Shown here: in pieces, positions 32,622 to 40,175 of the stretch
Layout of the letters: every line of letters starts with the position of its first letter
How positions within the stretch are numbered: position 1 is the stretch's first letter
Assembly (NCBI GenBank): GCA_017540565.1
Contig: JAFYAU010000030.1
Location: forward strand, 22,848-86,847
Length of the DNA: 64,000 nucleotides
Direction: 5' to 3'
Origin: Oscillospiraceae bacterium
GTDB lineage: Bacteria > Bacillota > Clostridia > Oscillospirales > Oscillospiraceae
The notes under the pieces: model-generated
What the model saw: only the letters and a program-made list of their open reading frames with translations
Told to the model about the DNA's origin: nothing
Database searches by the model: none
Position numbers and translations under genes: made by a program

Positions 32622-32999
32622 TTACTCCTCCACGAAATGAATCTTTTGCTTTTTTATGCCGCCGGTATGAGAACTGCTTGTGATATTGATTTCTACGACC
32701 GGGCTGCTATCAGATGTTGATACCCTGCGCCATGTGATGATTGTACCATCGGCCATTTGGGTGATTCTCCGATCCCCGTTTGCGTAGATTTTTTCTACGC
32801 CGCCGTAAGCAATCCTGTCATAGAAATCCTTTGCTGTACCCAACGAATCGGCTGATGCAATGTTCCTGGTCTCATTACCGGTGCTGGGGCTATTTTCGCC
32901 GAAGCGCCCATTGCGATAGGGATATTTTGATGCTGTCGGTATAATATTCTGCCCAACGCTCCGATAATAGGCAGCGTTTCCCTTGTATGTCGTACCCAT
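32622..32999 (-). CDS. Compact polymorphic-toxin-type domain protein
   Basis: This 125-residue protein resembles the C-terminal domains of polymorphic toxins carried by MuF-type phage and Rhs proteins. Landmarks are KGNAAYYRSVGQNI, SKYPYRNGRFGENSP, AKDFYDRIAYGGVEK, a short basic hairpin (ANGDRRITQMADGTIITWRRVS), and PVVEINI...GGIKKQKIHF at the end. Related domains are predicted nucleases; the exact fold is not certain. No delivery module is attached; it is a free-standing gene. The ATG at 32999 lies nine bases after an AGGAGG site, while the GTG at 33008 abuts that site. It follows the DUF4417 gene directly and precedes the putative immunity gene. Confidence 0.6.
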   Translation of the reverse strand: MGTTYKGNAAYYRSVGQNIIPTASKYPYRNGRFGENSPSTGNETRNIASADSLGTAKDFYDRIAYGGVEKIYANGDRRITQMADGTIITWRRVSTSDSSPVVEINITSSSHTGGIKKQKIHFVEE

Positions 33000-33000
33000 A

Positions 33001-33660
33001 TCACACACCCTCCTTTAGGTGGGTGCGCTCAAATTGGCTGGAATAGCGATGGAACTCAACTTGACTAGTATACTTCCCGAAAATTTCATCCGGCATGAAT
33101 CCGTGGACAAGCACGATCTTTGGCTGAATAATATCCAGCATGGCACCAAGGCCCGTCGTGAACATCCGGCGTTCCTCTCTGGAGGTAATACAGCCGTGAG
33201 TGCTGACGGAAACCATGGCCCCATGCGGGACGCCAAGAAAACAGTATTCAAAGCTGCTTTCGTCGCTCCACCGCACATTTGGGATGACTGGAATGCCGTT
33301 CTTTTGGAGATAGAAACCGACAGCCCTGTTCATGTAAGTATTGGCCTGCTGCAAGCACGGAGACTGGCCGATCATCAAGGTGCAGTCCGGCGTAATGACT
33401 CCATCGTACAGCTTCAACAAATCAATATACTGATCTGTAGCAGTCAGCACCCGCGAGAACTCGCGGTCATGCATGTAGAAGTGGACGTACTGCCGTTTAT
33501 TGGGACATTTCCGTGCTTTGGAAAACGGGATCATGTCGCGTGGGACTTGCACGTTGTCAAGATCCATCAGCATCGGGATACCCGGCGCACCGACTATGGT
33601 CGCGCCCTCCGTCAGCCGCTCTTGGAAGCCGTCATCAAATATGGTTTTTCTGCGTCTCAT
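33001..33660 (-). CDS. DUF4417 domain-containing protein
   Basis: This 219-residue protein fits the DUF4417 family found in phages and integrative elements of Firmicutes. Typical features are PRDMIPFSKA, HFYMHDREFSRVL, GVITPDCTLMIG, NTYMNRAVGFYLQKNGIPVIPNVRW, FLGVPHGAMVSVSTHGCI and IVLVHGFMPDEIF. Its function is unknown. The ATG at 33660 is preferred over a frame extending to 33843 because GAGGT lies seven bases upstream and the extra 61 residues do not look like the family. Its stop comes one base before the toxin gene start, so the two are probably translated together. This suggests that DUF4417 works with the toxin/immunity pair. Confidence 0.8.
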   Translation of the reverse strand: MRRRKTIFDDGFQERLTEGATIVGAPGIPMLMDLDNVQVPRDMIPFSKARKCPNKRQYVHFYMHDREFSRVLTATDQYIDLLKLYDGVITPDCTLMIGQSPCLQQANTYMNRAVGFYLQKNGIPVIPNVRWSDESSFEYCFLGVPHGAMVSVSTHGCITSREERRMFTTGLGAMLDIIQPKIVLVHGFMPDEIFGKYTSQVEFHRYSSQFERTHLKEGV

Positions 33661-33862
33661 AAAGATACCTCGTATAGTGATTGGAGTAGCACATGGTACA
33701 GTTCTCCCATCTGCGCGTAAAACAGGGCAATTTGCGCGATAGTTGTAAGATTTTACCCTGAGTCCTGCGCTCCAAGGTATCTCATATCGAGTTGTTAAAT
33801 CATGGATAGAGATACCCGGAGCATGTTGCAAGATTTTTGTCAATACCCAGTTTACAAAAATA

Positions 33863-33891
33863 TTGACTTACACTCCGAATATCACTATACT
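33863..33891 (+). promoter_or_regulatory. Consensus promoter on the plus strand
   Basis: TTGACT (33863-33868), a 17-base spacer and TATACT (33886-33891) form a near-ideal sigma70 promoter pointing towards the 3' end of immA. Half of an 11-bp inverted repeat lies in the spacer. Confidence 0.6.
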
Positions 33892-33927
33892 AATATTACA
33901 CTTTATTACGAATAGAGATATTCGGAG
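33873..33927. promoter_or_regulatory. Operator-like inverted repeat around the plus-strand promoter
   Basis: CTCCGAATATC (33873-33883) is repeated in reverse as GATATTCGGAG (33917-33927), 33 bp apart. One arm is in the promoter spacer. A related sequence, GATAGAGATACCCGGAG, lies at 33805-33821. The Xre protein of the island is the obvious candidate binder. Confidence 0.5.
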
Positions 33928-33976
33928 AATAGGCGCTGTTGTGATTGCTGGTAACAGTCACTGCGGCGCTTTTTCT
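33898..33976 (+). ncRNA. Candidate small structured RNA
   Basis: A start about seven bases after the -10 would give an RNA of roughly 79 bases. It can fold into a six-pair hairpin with a GAGA tetraloop (CGAATA-GAGA-TATTCG, 33909-33924) and a 12-pair terminator hairpin (33933-33969, one mismatch) followed by TTTTTCTT. No good start codon and ribosome binding site pair lies inside. It runs against the immA transcript tail. Not matched to any known RNA family. Confidence 0.4.
33933..33974 (+). terminator. Intrinsic terminator of the candidate small RNA
   Basis: GCGCTGTTGTGA pairs with TCACTGCGGCGC (G-T wobbles and one mismatch) and is followed by TTTTT. The T-run is on the plus strand only, so it does not serve the immA operon. 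Confidence 0.65.
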
Positions 33977-34015
33977 TGTTTCAGCACACTCATACGTATC
34001 CCTCCCTTCAATAGA

Positions 34016-34564
34016 TCACGCCACTTCGAACAATCGAAGCAGTCGGATTTCATATTCCGTATAGTCCTTGCCGCCAAATGCCAGCCACTTCCGGTAATAA
34101 TTCATGGCATAGCTGGCAGCTTCGTAGCTGATGTTGAACACATCGGCTATTTCCTCCGGCATTTCTGGTTGGATTCGATGGATGAGGGGAGGCGGGGCAG
34201 CTGCGTACTTGGCAAAGAAACCCGCCTCATTTTCTTCTTCCTCGGACCCACCTGTATGATCCAGCACGCAATGACCAATCTCGTGAAGGATGGTCATGTT
34301 CGTGCGCTCATAGGGAATGCCATCGTCATCATTGAAATAGATATAATCGCCTCCAGACGAATCCTCCATATAGAATCCATCGGTGCTAATCTTCATGGCA
34401 GCTGATTGCTGCTTCTTTGTTAGGGCCGAGTAGGGGATCAGGGTAATCCCCATCTTATATGCCAGCTCGAAGCCGCTGATGGGAATACATCGGACGTCAT
34501 ATCGTTCAAAGAGGGCGACGACCTCCCCTTTGATGAACTCGTATTGTTCGTCGGATAATCTCAT
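34016..34564 (-). CDS. ImmA/IrrE family metallo-endopeptidase
   Basis: This 182-residue protein carries the zinc-protease motif HEIGH in NMTILHEIGHCVLDH (about residues 87-101), and a following Glu-rich segment (SEEEENEAGFFAKYAA) supplies the third ligand. In ICEBs1 and related elements ImmA cleaves the repressor ImmR after DNA damage or peptide signalling and so turns the element on. Here it lies six bases downstream of the Xre gene, in the same arrangement. Its target is probably that repressor. The ATG at 34564 is followed by a normal N-terminus (RLSDEQYEFIKGEVVALF). Confidence 0.88.
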   Translation of the reverse strand: MRLSDEQYEFIKGEVVALFERYDVRCIPISGFELAYKMGITLIPYSALTKKQQSAAMKISTDGFYMEDSSGGDYIYFNDDDGIPYERTNMTILHEIGHCVLDHTGGSEEEENEAGFFAKYAAAPPPLIHRIQPEMPEEIADVFNISYEAASYAMNYYRKWLAFGGKDYTEYEIRLLRLFEVA

Positions 34565-34570
34565 GTACTA

Positions 34571-34903
34571 TTAACCCTCCCGGTCACCGATCAGGATACT
34601 CAAAATCTCTCTCTTATCGGCGGTGGTCATTTGATCCACGTTGCGGGCAATCAGTCTTTTGGCATAGCCGATTTCGTCAACGTAACCCTGGGGCACACCC
34701 TCCATTAAGTATTCCGATGTTGTACAGAGAGCCATTGCCATCCGGGCGAGGACAGCGGAACGAGGGGTACGATCCCCTTTGATATAGTGGGATATGGCCG
34801 CTTCCGTGACCTTGGCCTTTTCTGCCAACTCCTTTTGCGTCATGCGGCGGGCTTTGAGCAATTCTTCCAGTCTTATGCTGAAAGAGTTCCTTTCCGTGCA
34901 CAT
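34571..34903 (-). CDS. Xre family helix-turn-helix repressor (ImmR-like)
   Basis: This 110-residue protein has an Xre/Cro-type helix-turn-helix at about residues 10-65 (LEELLKARRMTQKELAEKAKVTEAAISHYIKGDRTPRSAVLARMA). A helical tail (IGYAKRLIARNVDQMTTADKREILSIL) may allow dimerisation or ImmA recognition. AAGGAGG lies six bases before the ATG, behind a perfect consensus promoter. With the downstream protease it forms an ImmR/ImmA-like switch that probably controls the toxin genes of the island. The DNA sites are inferred from nearby repeats. Confidence 0.9.
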   Translation of the reverse strand: MCTERNSFSIRLEELLKARRMTQKELAEKAKVTEAAISHYIKGDRTPRSAVLARMAMALCTTSEYLMEGVPQGYVDEIGYAKRLIARNVDQMTTADKREILSILIGDREG

Positions 34904-34931
34904 AGTCTTCCTCCTTCTAGATTCTTCGGAT

Positions 34932-34960
34932 ATTATAACGATAGATTATTACTTTGTCAA
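34932..34960 (-). promoter_or_regulatory. Consensus promoter of the Xre-ImmA operon
   Basis: On the minus strand TTGACA (complement of 34955-34960), a 17-base spacer and TATAAT (complement of 34932-34937) match the sigma70 consensus perfectly, 28 bp before the start codon. Confidence 0.85.
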
Positions 34961-35080
34961 GTGCATCGCGAAATGCGCTGTTTATGCCATATTTTAAAGC
35001 ACAAGATATAGATTTTGCATCTAGTAATTATTATTAATGTCGTGCTCAGCACGAACACGGATCGATTCTTAAACAAGCAG

Positions 35081-35111
35081 AAGGAGGCACTTCCTTACGA
35101 AGTGCCTCCTT
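35081..35111. terminator. Hairpin terminator at the right edge of the island
   Basis: A perfect 13-bp stem (AAGGAGGCACTTC / GAAGTGCCTCCTT) with a five-base loop lies 16 bp after the rubredoxin stop on the minus strand. The following T-content is modest. Confidence 0.7.
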
Positions 35112-35126
35112 CGGGAGGGTTATTTG

Positions 35127-35276
35127 TCACGCGGGAGTGAAATCCGCCTTGGACAGGCCGCAGACGGGGCATACCCAGGTGTCCGGGATGTCCTCGAAGG
35201 CGGTGCCGGGGGCGATGCCGCCGTCGGGGTCGCCGACGGCGGGATCATACACGTATCCGCAGGGGCATTCGTACAT
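35127..35276 (-). CDS. Rubredoxin
   Basis: This 49-residue protein is a classic rubredoxin. One iron is held by four cysteines in two CxxC loops ([11 protein letters not shown] and [13 protein letters not shown]), with the conserved [10 protein letters not shown] segment between. It carries one electron in oxygen and peroxide defence of anaerobes and may serve the reverse rubrerythrin encoded 4.3 kb away. The ATG at 35276 is preceded by AAAGGAG. It is a single gene with its own terminator. Confidence 0.93.
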   Translation of the reverse strand: MYECPCGYVYDPAVGDPDGGIAPGTAFEDIPDTWVCPVCGLSKADFTPA

Positions 35277-35380
35277 GACGATTCTCCTTTCTTCCATGCA
35301 TTCGGGCCGGCGCGGGGCCGGCATGTCTTCCGCTGCCAGTATACGTGACGCGGAGGGGAAATGCAAGGGGGACGGAGAGG

Positions 35381-36643
35381 TCATTCCGCGGGCAGCGGCT
35401 TTCCTAGGAAGAGCGTTCCCTCCACGCGGTCCACGCTGAACTCCGTGGGGGCGGAGACGTACCCGGAGAGGACCGTGCTCTCTTCGTCGTCCTTGTCATC
35501 GAAGCGCACGTAGCTGCCGGAGAGGTTGGATCCCTGGATCAGGTTGCGCAGCTCCGAGGTGTACGAGTCGCTCTCGCTGCTGACCCAGATGCCGCTGGGC
35601 TCGTCATCCGTGTCCTTGACGGTGTACTCGCCGGTCGCCGTGTCGTACGTGACATATTTGGCGATGTAGTTCCCGACGGTGTACTCGATGGGGAGGGAGG
35701 CGGAGATGAACCGGTCCGCGTATTCCTCCTTCAGGGTGACCGTCCGGGTGCAGTACAGATCCGAGACCTCGCCGAAGGAGTTGGTCTGGGCGGTGATCTT
35801 TTCCGAGATATCGAAGAAGGAGGCGAAGTTGTCCGGCGTGACGGCGACTGCCTCTCCCTGATAGTAGGTGAAATAGCGGTCCTGGCCCAGGCTCACCTGG
35901 ACGCTGAGGAACACGCTGCCGGTCTCGCTGCTCCGCTTCTGGAAGTACAGGCCGCCCGCGTGCTCACCGGCCTCGTCGTACAGCACGACGTCCCAGGTGT
36001 CGGGGATGCCGCCCTCGTACGTGTCTCTCATGTAGTCCTGGTAGACGTAGGTATAGGACGTCCCGTCCACGGTGACCGAACCGCCCTCGGAGACGGTGAG
36101 GGAGGCCGGCCATTCCTTCGCCTCGGGCTCCGTACTGACCAGGACCCACTTGCCCAGGACGGCGGCATCCAGCACCTCGAACCCGCCGTTGAGGTCCAGC
36201 GCTTCGACGACGTCACGGCGCATGAAGTCCTTCCCGGTGGACCGGCGGGAGAAGCGGCTGCCCTCCTCGGCGGGGATCAGGCCGGCGAGGTTCAGGGCAT
36301 AGACGCCGTCGGGGTCACGGCCGACGCGGAAATAGTAGACGAAGGAGCCGTCCTGCTCCTCCAGACGGAAAAAGCCCCGGTCCGCGGTGTCAGCGGTCCA
36401 GTGCAGCGTACGTCCGTTCACGTCGCAGGTGAAGTCCTCGTTCAGGACCAGCACGTCCTCCGTGTTGCCGGAGGAGACCCACTCCCCGAGACATTCGCGG
36501 GCGGCGGCAGAAAGGGCGGGAACAACGTCCTGTTCCTCCTCCTCATCGGGGATCTCCGGGGGCGCGGTGCGTCCGCCGCAGGCGGACAGGAGCAGGCACA
36601 GCGCCAGGCACAGGGCCGCGGCGCATATCCGGTGTTTTCTCAT
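35381..36643 (-). CDS. Hypothetical lipoprotein
   Basis: This 420-residue protein starts with a lipoprotein signal peptide (lipobox LLSAC at residues 18-22). An acidic linker (IPDEEEEQD) and a beta-rich extracellular part follow. That part holds two repeats of a small calycin- or lipocalin-like pattern ([18 protein letters not shown] and [19 protein letters not shown]), each with the G-x-W start of a strand barrel. No known family is recognised. GGAGG lies nine bases before the ATG. It is 43 bp downstream of the CobW-type gene on the same strand, so the two may be co-transcribed, although the surface role is unexplained. Confidence 0.7.
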   Translation of the reverse strand: MRKHRICAAALCLALCLLLSACGGRTAPPEIPDEEEEQDVVPALSAAARECLGEWVSSGNTEDVLVLNEDFTCDVNGRTLHWTADTADRGFFRLEEQDGSFVYYFRVGRDPDGVYALNLAGLIPAEEGSRFSRRSTGKDFMRRDVVEALDLNGGFEVLDAAVLGKWVLVSTEPEAKEWPASLTVSEGGSVTVDGTSYTYVYQDYMRDTYEGGIPDTWDVVLYDEAGEHAGGLYFQKRSSETGSVFLSVQVSLGQDRYFTYYQGEAVAVTPDNFASFFDISEKITAQTNSFGEVSDLYCTRTVTLKEEYADRFISASLPIEYTVGNYIAKYVTYDTATGEYTVKDTDDEPSGIWVSSESDSYTSELRNLIQGSNLSGSYVRFDDKDDEESTVLSGYVSAPTEFSVDRVEGTLFLGKPLPAE

Positions 36644-36686
36644 GGCAGGGATCCTCCTTGCTGTCGGATAGATATGTTCTCCCCGG

Positions 36687-37748
36687 TCATTCGCCGAGGC
36701 TGAAAACGTCTTTCTTGAAGATCTGGAGCTCCAGCTGATACTCCCGCGACACGTTTTCCACCGCCTCCGCGACGGCTTCGTCCAGCGGGACGGCGGGACA
36801 GTCCGCGCTGGCGTTGATGATCACGGCGATCTCCGTGCACGGCCGCGCGAAGCGGCGGGTGATCACCAGCGGCCGGCCGACGCCCAGCAGATCCACCTTG
36901 CCGAAGTCGCCCTCCGGCTCCCAGGCAAGGAACTTCATGTGGGGGACCTCGCGGCCGCCGGCCTTCAGGGTCCTCTGCACGCCGCGGGCGATGTCCGCCA
37001 GGTAGTCCGTGCCGTCGAAATCATTGCAGCAGACCACCGCGCGGTACTGGAGATAGTACTCGGAGAGCCGGTCCATGGCGTTCTGCAGATCATCGCCGTC
37101 GTAATCGATGTCCGGATGGCGCAGGGACGCCCGTCCGGTGCGCATTGCGGCGGCCAGGGCCTCCAGCCCGTCCCCCGTCAGGGCGCTGATCCCGAGGACC
37201 TCCGCCTGAGGGAATTCCTCCGCCAGCCAGTTCCGGAGCTCCTCCGCCGCCTCCGGCGTCAGGAGGTCGCACTTGTTCAGGACGATCAGGTCCGCCTCCA
37301 TGAGCTGCGCGCGCAGGATGTATCCCGTTTCCCCGGCCTGTCCGGACCGCAGGAGCCCGGCGTTCCGCGGCTCGATGAGGACCGTGAACGGCGCCAGCTC
37401 GTACCGGCCGGGAAAGTCCCGTGCCAGCCCGTGGTACACGTGCTCCAGCGCGCCCACTCCGAAGCCGGGGATATCCGAGACGACGAGTTCGAACCCGTCG
37501 CCGTAATACGCGTCCAGCCGGGCCGTCAGCACGTCGTGGCAGAAGCAGATGCACTCGTCCGTGATCTCGGAGGAAGCCGCGCCGCTGAGGGCGGCCAGCC
37601 GGTGGTCGGCCAGGGTCACGCCCTCGCCGAGATCGTTGGAGATCATGGCGGCCTTTGCGTAATGCTCCGTATAGTAGTTCGTCAGCGCCATCATGGCCGT
37701 GGTCTTCCCGGAGCCGAGAAAACCGCTGAACACCGCGAATTTCTTCAA
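36687..37748 (-). CDS. CobW/COG0523-type GTP-binding metallochaperone
   Basis: This 353-residue protein is a G3E GTPase. Walker A is GFLGSGKTT (9-17), a Walker B-like site is SDIPGFG, and the G4 motif is NKCD. The usual metal motif CxCC appears here as ECICFC (three Cys alternating with hydrophobic residues). The C-terminal part has a CobW-C-like region (KVDLLGVGRPLVITRRFARPCTE). Such proteins insert zinc, cobalt or other metals into enzymes using GTP. The TTG at 37748 is preferred because GGAA then lies at proper spacing; an upstream TTG would abut it. It faces a lipoprotein gene across a palindromic promoter region. Confidence 0.78.
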   Translation of the reverse strand: MKKFAVFSGFLGSGKTTAMMALTNYYTEHYAKAAMISNDLGEGVTLADHRLAALSGAASSEITDECICFCHDVLTARLDAYYGDGFELVVSDIPGFGVGALEHVYHGLARDFPGRYELAPFTVLIEPRNAGLLRSGQAGETGYILRAQLMEADLIVLNKCDLLTPEAAEELRNWLAEEFPQAEVLGISALTGDGLEALAAAMRTGRASLRHPDIDYDGDDLQNAMDRLSEYYLQYRAVVCCNDFDGTDYLADIARGVQRTLKAGGREVPHMKFLAWEPEGDFGKVDLLGVGRPLVITRRFARPCTEIAVIINASADCPAVPLDEAVAEAVENVSREYQLELQIFKKDVFSLGE

Positions 37749-37815
37749 GTGATTCAATTCCTTTCGGTCAATGGCGACCAGAGCTTTCCGCTGCGGGAGG
37801 CGGCTCCGGCAGCCG

Positions 37816-37847
37816 GCTCCCGCATGGATATATTAAAATGCGGGAGC
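37816..37847. promoter_or_regulatory. Perfect 10-bp palindrome arms in the divergent CobW/lipoprotein promoter region
   Basis: GCTCCCGCAT and ATGCGGGAGC flank a 12-base A+T-rich centre (GGATATATTAAA). It lies 68 bp upstream of the CobW-type gene and 124 bp upstream of the divergent lipoprotein gene. No T-run follows, so it is more like an operator than a terminator. A metal-responsive repressor would be a fitting binder. Confidence 0.5.
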
Positions 37848-37899
37848 GGTTTCGTCAAGCGCCGGCCCGCCGGGCGACGGCGTTTGCGGGACCTTTCAA

Positions 37900-37928
37900 T
37901 TGCATTTTTGAGTACGGAATAGTATAAT
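37900..37928 (+). promoter_or_regulatory. Promoter of the lipoprotein gene at 37972
   Basis: TTGCAT (37900-37905), a 17-base spacer and TATAAT (37923-37928) lie 43 bp before the start codon. Confidence 0.7.
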
Positions 37929-37971
37929 ATCACGCGCATTTGAATTCCTTTGAGGAAACAGGAGGTACCCA

Positions 37972-39342
37972 ATGAAGAGAAAAACAACGATCGAGCGTCT
38001 GGCGGCGGCAGCGCTGTGCCTTGTGCTGATGCTGGGCCTCGCGGCCTGCGGCGGGAAGACCGCTCCGGAACCGGAAAACCAGGAAAAGCAGGAGGAGCAG
38101 CAGGCGGCTGCCTCGGAAAGGCTCAGGGGGATCTTTGAAGCGCTGACCGCGCCGGATTCCGATTATACCCAGTCCAAGCAGTCGATGGCGGAATACTATC
38201 CCGAGGTGGAATACAGTGAGGAGCTTGGCACGGATCGCTTTACGATCTCCGTCAAGGCGAACGGCAACGAGTATGTCCAGGACGGGAGCTGGGAATTTGT
38301 CGAGGACGGAGATTATCTGACGGCTGAACTCAGAAATGATGATTTCGCCGGCGCCATGTACCTCATGATCGTGGGTGACGCGATAGGGGAGTATTTCGGC
38401 ATGGAACCGGAACTGGTCACCGGCTACATGAACGGAGTCAGCATTCTGGAGATCGAGAACGACAATTTCAGCGCGACCGAGGATGAGGCCAGCGGGACCG
38501 TCAGCTGCAGGCTGAACATCAGCGGACCCTGGGATATGAAGGAACTGGATTCCATGGTGCTGAACGAGGAGATCATGGACAGCGAGCCCCTGACTTCGGA
38601 ATTTGTCAGCCAGACGGGCAGCGTAGGCAGGATCCGCATGATCGCCAACGGCTCCGTGGATGATTACACCATGCTGTTTGCCGAATTCGGCGGGTTGGAC
38701 GACGTGGCTTATCAGTCCGTCGTGAACATGGTCAGCCTCCGGAAACCCGCGGGCTGGGAGGCGTTCGTCGCCGACTTTACCGAACTGAAGGCGCTGGAGA
38801 CGGAGAATTATTCCGTGACCATCGATCCCGACGCCGCGGTCGTCGAAGAGATGATGGGAGAGAAGAGCGACAGGTTCAGCTATCTGCTGGTGCGCTTCGG
38901 CTCGGGGCAGCCCGAGGAGGAAGAGACCATGGCCTTCGTCCCGGATGCGGATATTTTCGCGGACTTCTATTTCCGCGTGATCGGCGGAGTTGAGGCGGGC
39001 ACTGCGGGTTCTCAGCTGGCCCAGGCTCAGAGCGCCTGCGACGTGCTGGGGTTCGCCGCGGGCAATGAGCTCTGGACGGCGGACACAGATACGCTGCGGG
39101 CCAACATGCTGGAGGCCTGGAACAGCCTGACGGACGAGGAACGGGCAGATTTCGACGCCAATTTCCAGGAACTCGACGCGCTGCTGAAGGGCTGCTTCGA
39201 GGACTGGGAGGCCAACCGGGGTGCTTTTGACGACGCCGGCGTGGTCGAAATGATGGAAGAACTGCTGAGCGATGAGACCGCGCGGCAGTCCTGGGACGTG
39301 CTGAGCGCCAACACCTGGACGCTGGGCAACGCCGACGAGTGA
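37972..39342 (+). CDS. Hypothetical lipoprotein
   Basis: This 456-residue protein has a lipoprotein signal peptide (KRKTTIERLAAAALCLVLMLGLAAC, modified Cys near residue 26) followed by a Glu/Gln-rich linker. The mature part is acidic and beta-rich, with a helical C-terminus rich in charged residues (EERADFDANFQELDALLKGCFEDWEANRG). No known domain was recognised. The start is supported by AGGAGG (about 37961-37966) and a consensus promoter. It is a single gene with palindromic G+C repeats after its stop. It shares its general plan with the other lipoprotein at 35381, but the two are not clearly homologous. Confidence 0.7.
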   Translation: MKRKTTIERLAAAALCLVLMLGLAACGGKTAPEPENQEKQEEQQAAASERLRGIFEALTAPDSDYTQSKQSMAEYYPEVEYSEELGTDRFTISVKANGNEYVQDGSWEFVEDGDYLTAELRNDDFAGAMYLMIVGDAIGEYFGMEPELVTGYMNGVSILEIENDNFSATEDEASGTVSCRLNISGPWDMKELDSMVLNEEIMDSEPLTSEFVSQTGSVGRIRMIANGSVDDYTMLFAEFGGLDDVAYQSVVNMVSLRKPAGWEAFVADFTELKALETENYSVTIDPDAAVVEEMMGEKSDRFSYLLVRFGSGQPEEEETMAFVPDADIFADFYFRVIGGVEAGTAGSQLAQAQSACDVLGFAAGNELWTADTDTLRANMLEAWNSLTDEERADFDANFQELDALLKGCFEDWEANRGAFDDAGVVEMMEELLSDETARQSWDVLSANTWTLGNADE

Positions 39343-39350
39343 GGACCTCC

Positions 39351-39372
39351 GTCGCGGCGACGTCGCGGCGAC
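39351..39372. repeat. Tandem 11-bp palindromic unit
   Basis: GTCGCGGCGAC, itself an inverted repeat, occurs twice in tandem just after the lipoprotein stop. It could form a transcription-pausing or mRNA-end structure, but no T-run follows. Confidence 0.5.
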
Positions 39373-39418
39373 GGCGATAAAGAACTGAGAAATCAAAACC
39401 ACGCGTAGAATGCAGGTG

Positions 39419-39470
39419 TAAAGAAAAGGTAGACACATGGAAAACCACCATGCTGTCTACCTTTTCTTTA
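39419..39470. terminator. Long A+T-rich hairpin, possible bidirectional terminator
   Basis: A 17-bp perfect stem (TAAAGAAAAGGTAGACA / TGTCTACCTTTTCTTTA) encloses an inner CATGG / CCATG pair. The 3' arm is T-rich on the plus strand. It lies 77 bp past the lipoprotein gene and before the convergent reverse rubrerythrin gene. Confidence 0.6.
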
Positions 39471-39508
39471 TGCTACACTCGTTTGTACACTCAATGCAGA
39501 AAGAAAAA

Positions 39509-39536
39509 GAAGGAGCAGTCCTTAGACCACTCCTTC
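39509..39536 (-). terminator. Terminator of the reverse rubrerythrin gene
   Basis: On the minus strand GAAGGAG / CTCCTTC (seven base pairs, 14-base loop) is followed by TTTTTCTTT, 27 bp past the stop. Confidence 0.75.
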
Positions 39537-39562
39537 ATAAGGCCTTAATCTATGCGGTTTTC

Positions 39563-40132
39563 TTATTTTCCGAAGTATCTTTCCAGCAGCCCCTTGAAAG
39601 CCTTGCCGTGACGCGCCTCGTCGCGCGCCATCTCGTGGATGGTGTCGTGCAGGGCGTCCAGGTTGTACTTCTTGCAGAGCTTGGCCAGATCGGTCTTGCC
39701 CTGGGTGGCGCCGTTCTCGGCCTCCACGCGGACTTCCAGATTCTTCTTCGTGCTCTCGCTGACGATCTCGCCCAGCAGCTCGGCGAACTTCGCGGCGTGC
39801 TCGGCCTCCTCATAGGCGGCCTTCTCCCAGTACAGGCCGATCTCGGGATAGCCTTCCCTGTGGGCCGCGCGGGCCATGGCCAGATACATGCCGACCTCGG
39901 AGCACTCGCCCTCGAAGTTGGACTTCAGACCGTCGATGATCTCCTTCTGAACGTCCTCGGGAACGTCCGCGCCGAAGGACTTGCCGACGCCGATCACATG
40001 CTCGGAAGCCCAGGCCATGTCGGCCGCCTGCTCGATGAACTTGCCGGCCGGAGCCTTGCAGATCGGGCAGAACTCGGGGGGCGTGTCGCCCTCATGGACG
40101 TAACCGCAGACGCTGCATACCCATTTCTTCAT
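39563..40132 (-). CDS. Reverse rubrerythrin
   Basis: This 189-residue protein has a rubredoxin-like iron site at the N-terminus ([10 protein letters not shown]...[10 protein letters not shown], residues 6-28) and a ferritin-like diiron domain after it (about residues 45-189). Diiron ligands are seen in [21 protein letters not shown] and [11 protein letters not shown]. In usual rubrerythrins the rubredoxin domain comes last, so this is the reversed type found in Clostridia, which reduces hydrogen peroxide and oxygen with NADH through rubredoxin or a partner reductase. GGAGG precedes the ATG. It probably works with the rubredoxin at 35127. Confidence 0.94.
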   Translation of the reverse strand: MKKWVCSVCGYVHEGDTPPEFCPICKAPAGKFIEQAADMAWASEHVIGVGKSFGADVPEDVQKEIIDGLKSNFEGECSEVGMYLAMARAAHREGYPEIGLYWEKAAYEEAEHAAKFAELLGEIVSESTKKNLEVRVEAENGATQGKTDLAKLCKKYNLDALHDTIHEMARDEARHGKAFKGLLERYFGK

Positions 40133-40175
40133 TTCACATTACCTCCGTTATTAATTTTCCTGACAGTTGTCCCGT

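Larger units (their letters stand above)
33661..34015. other. 355-bp intergenic region with promoter, repeats and candidate small RNA
   Basis: No convincing protein gene was found. The region holds a consensus plus-strand promoter, two related hairpins with GAGA loops (33803-33817 and 33909-33924), an 11-bp inverted repeat and a plus-strand terminator. On the minus strand a ribosome binding site (AGGGAGG) precedes an 11-codon frame MSVLKQEKAPQ just after immA; it could be a leader peptide. Confidence 0.5.

Noticed and set aside
33661..33843. A 61-residue N-terminal extension of the DUF4417 protein.
   Set aside because: It has no ribosome binding site, is unlike the family, and GAGGT before the ATG at 33660 gives a better start.
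31845..35098. GTAAGGAAGT (31845) and its inverse ACTTCCTTAC (35089) as boundaries of the accessory island.
   Set aside because: Ten bases in inverted orientation can be chance, and the right copy is part of a terminator hairpin. No integrase or direct attachment repeat was seen.
37749..37971. A cobalamin or other riboswitch before the CobW-type gene.
   Set aside because: Only a simple palindrome was found; no B12-box or other riboswitch landmark is visible on either strand.
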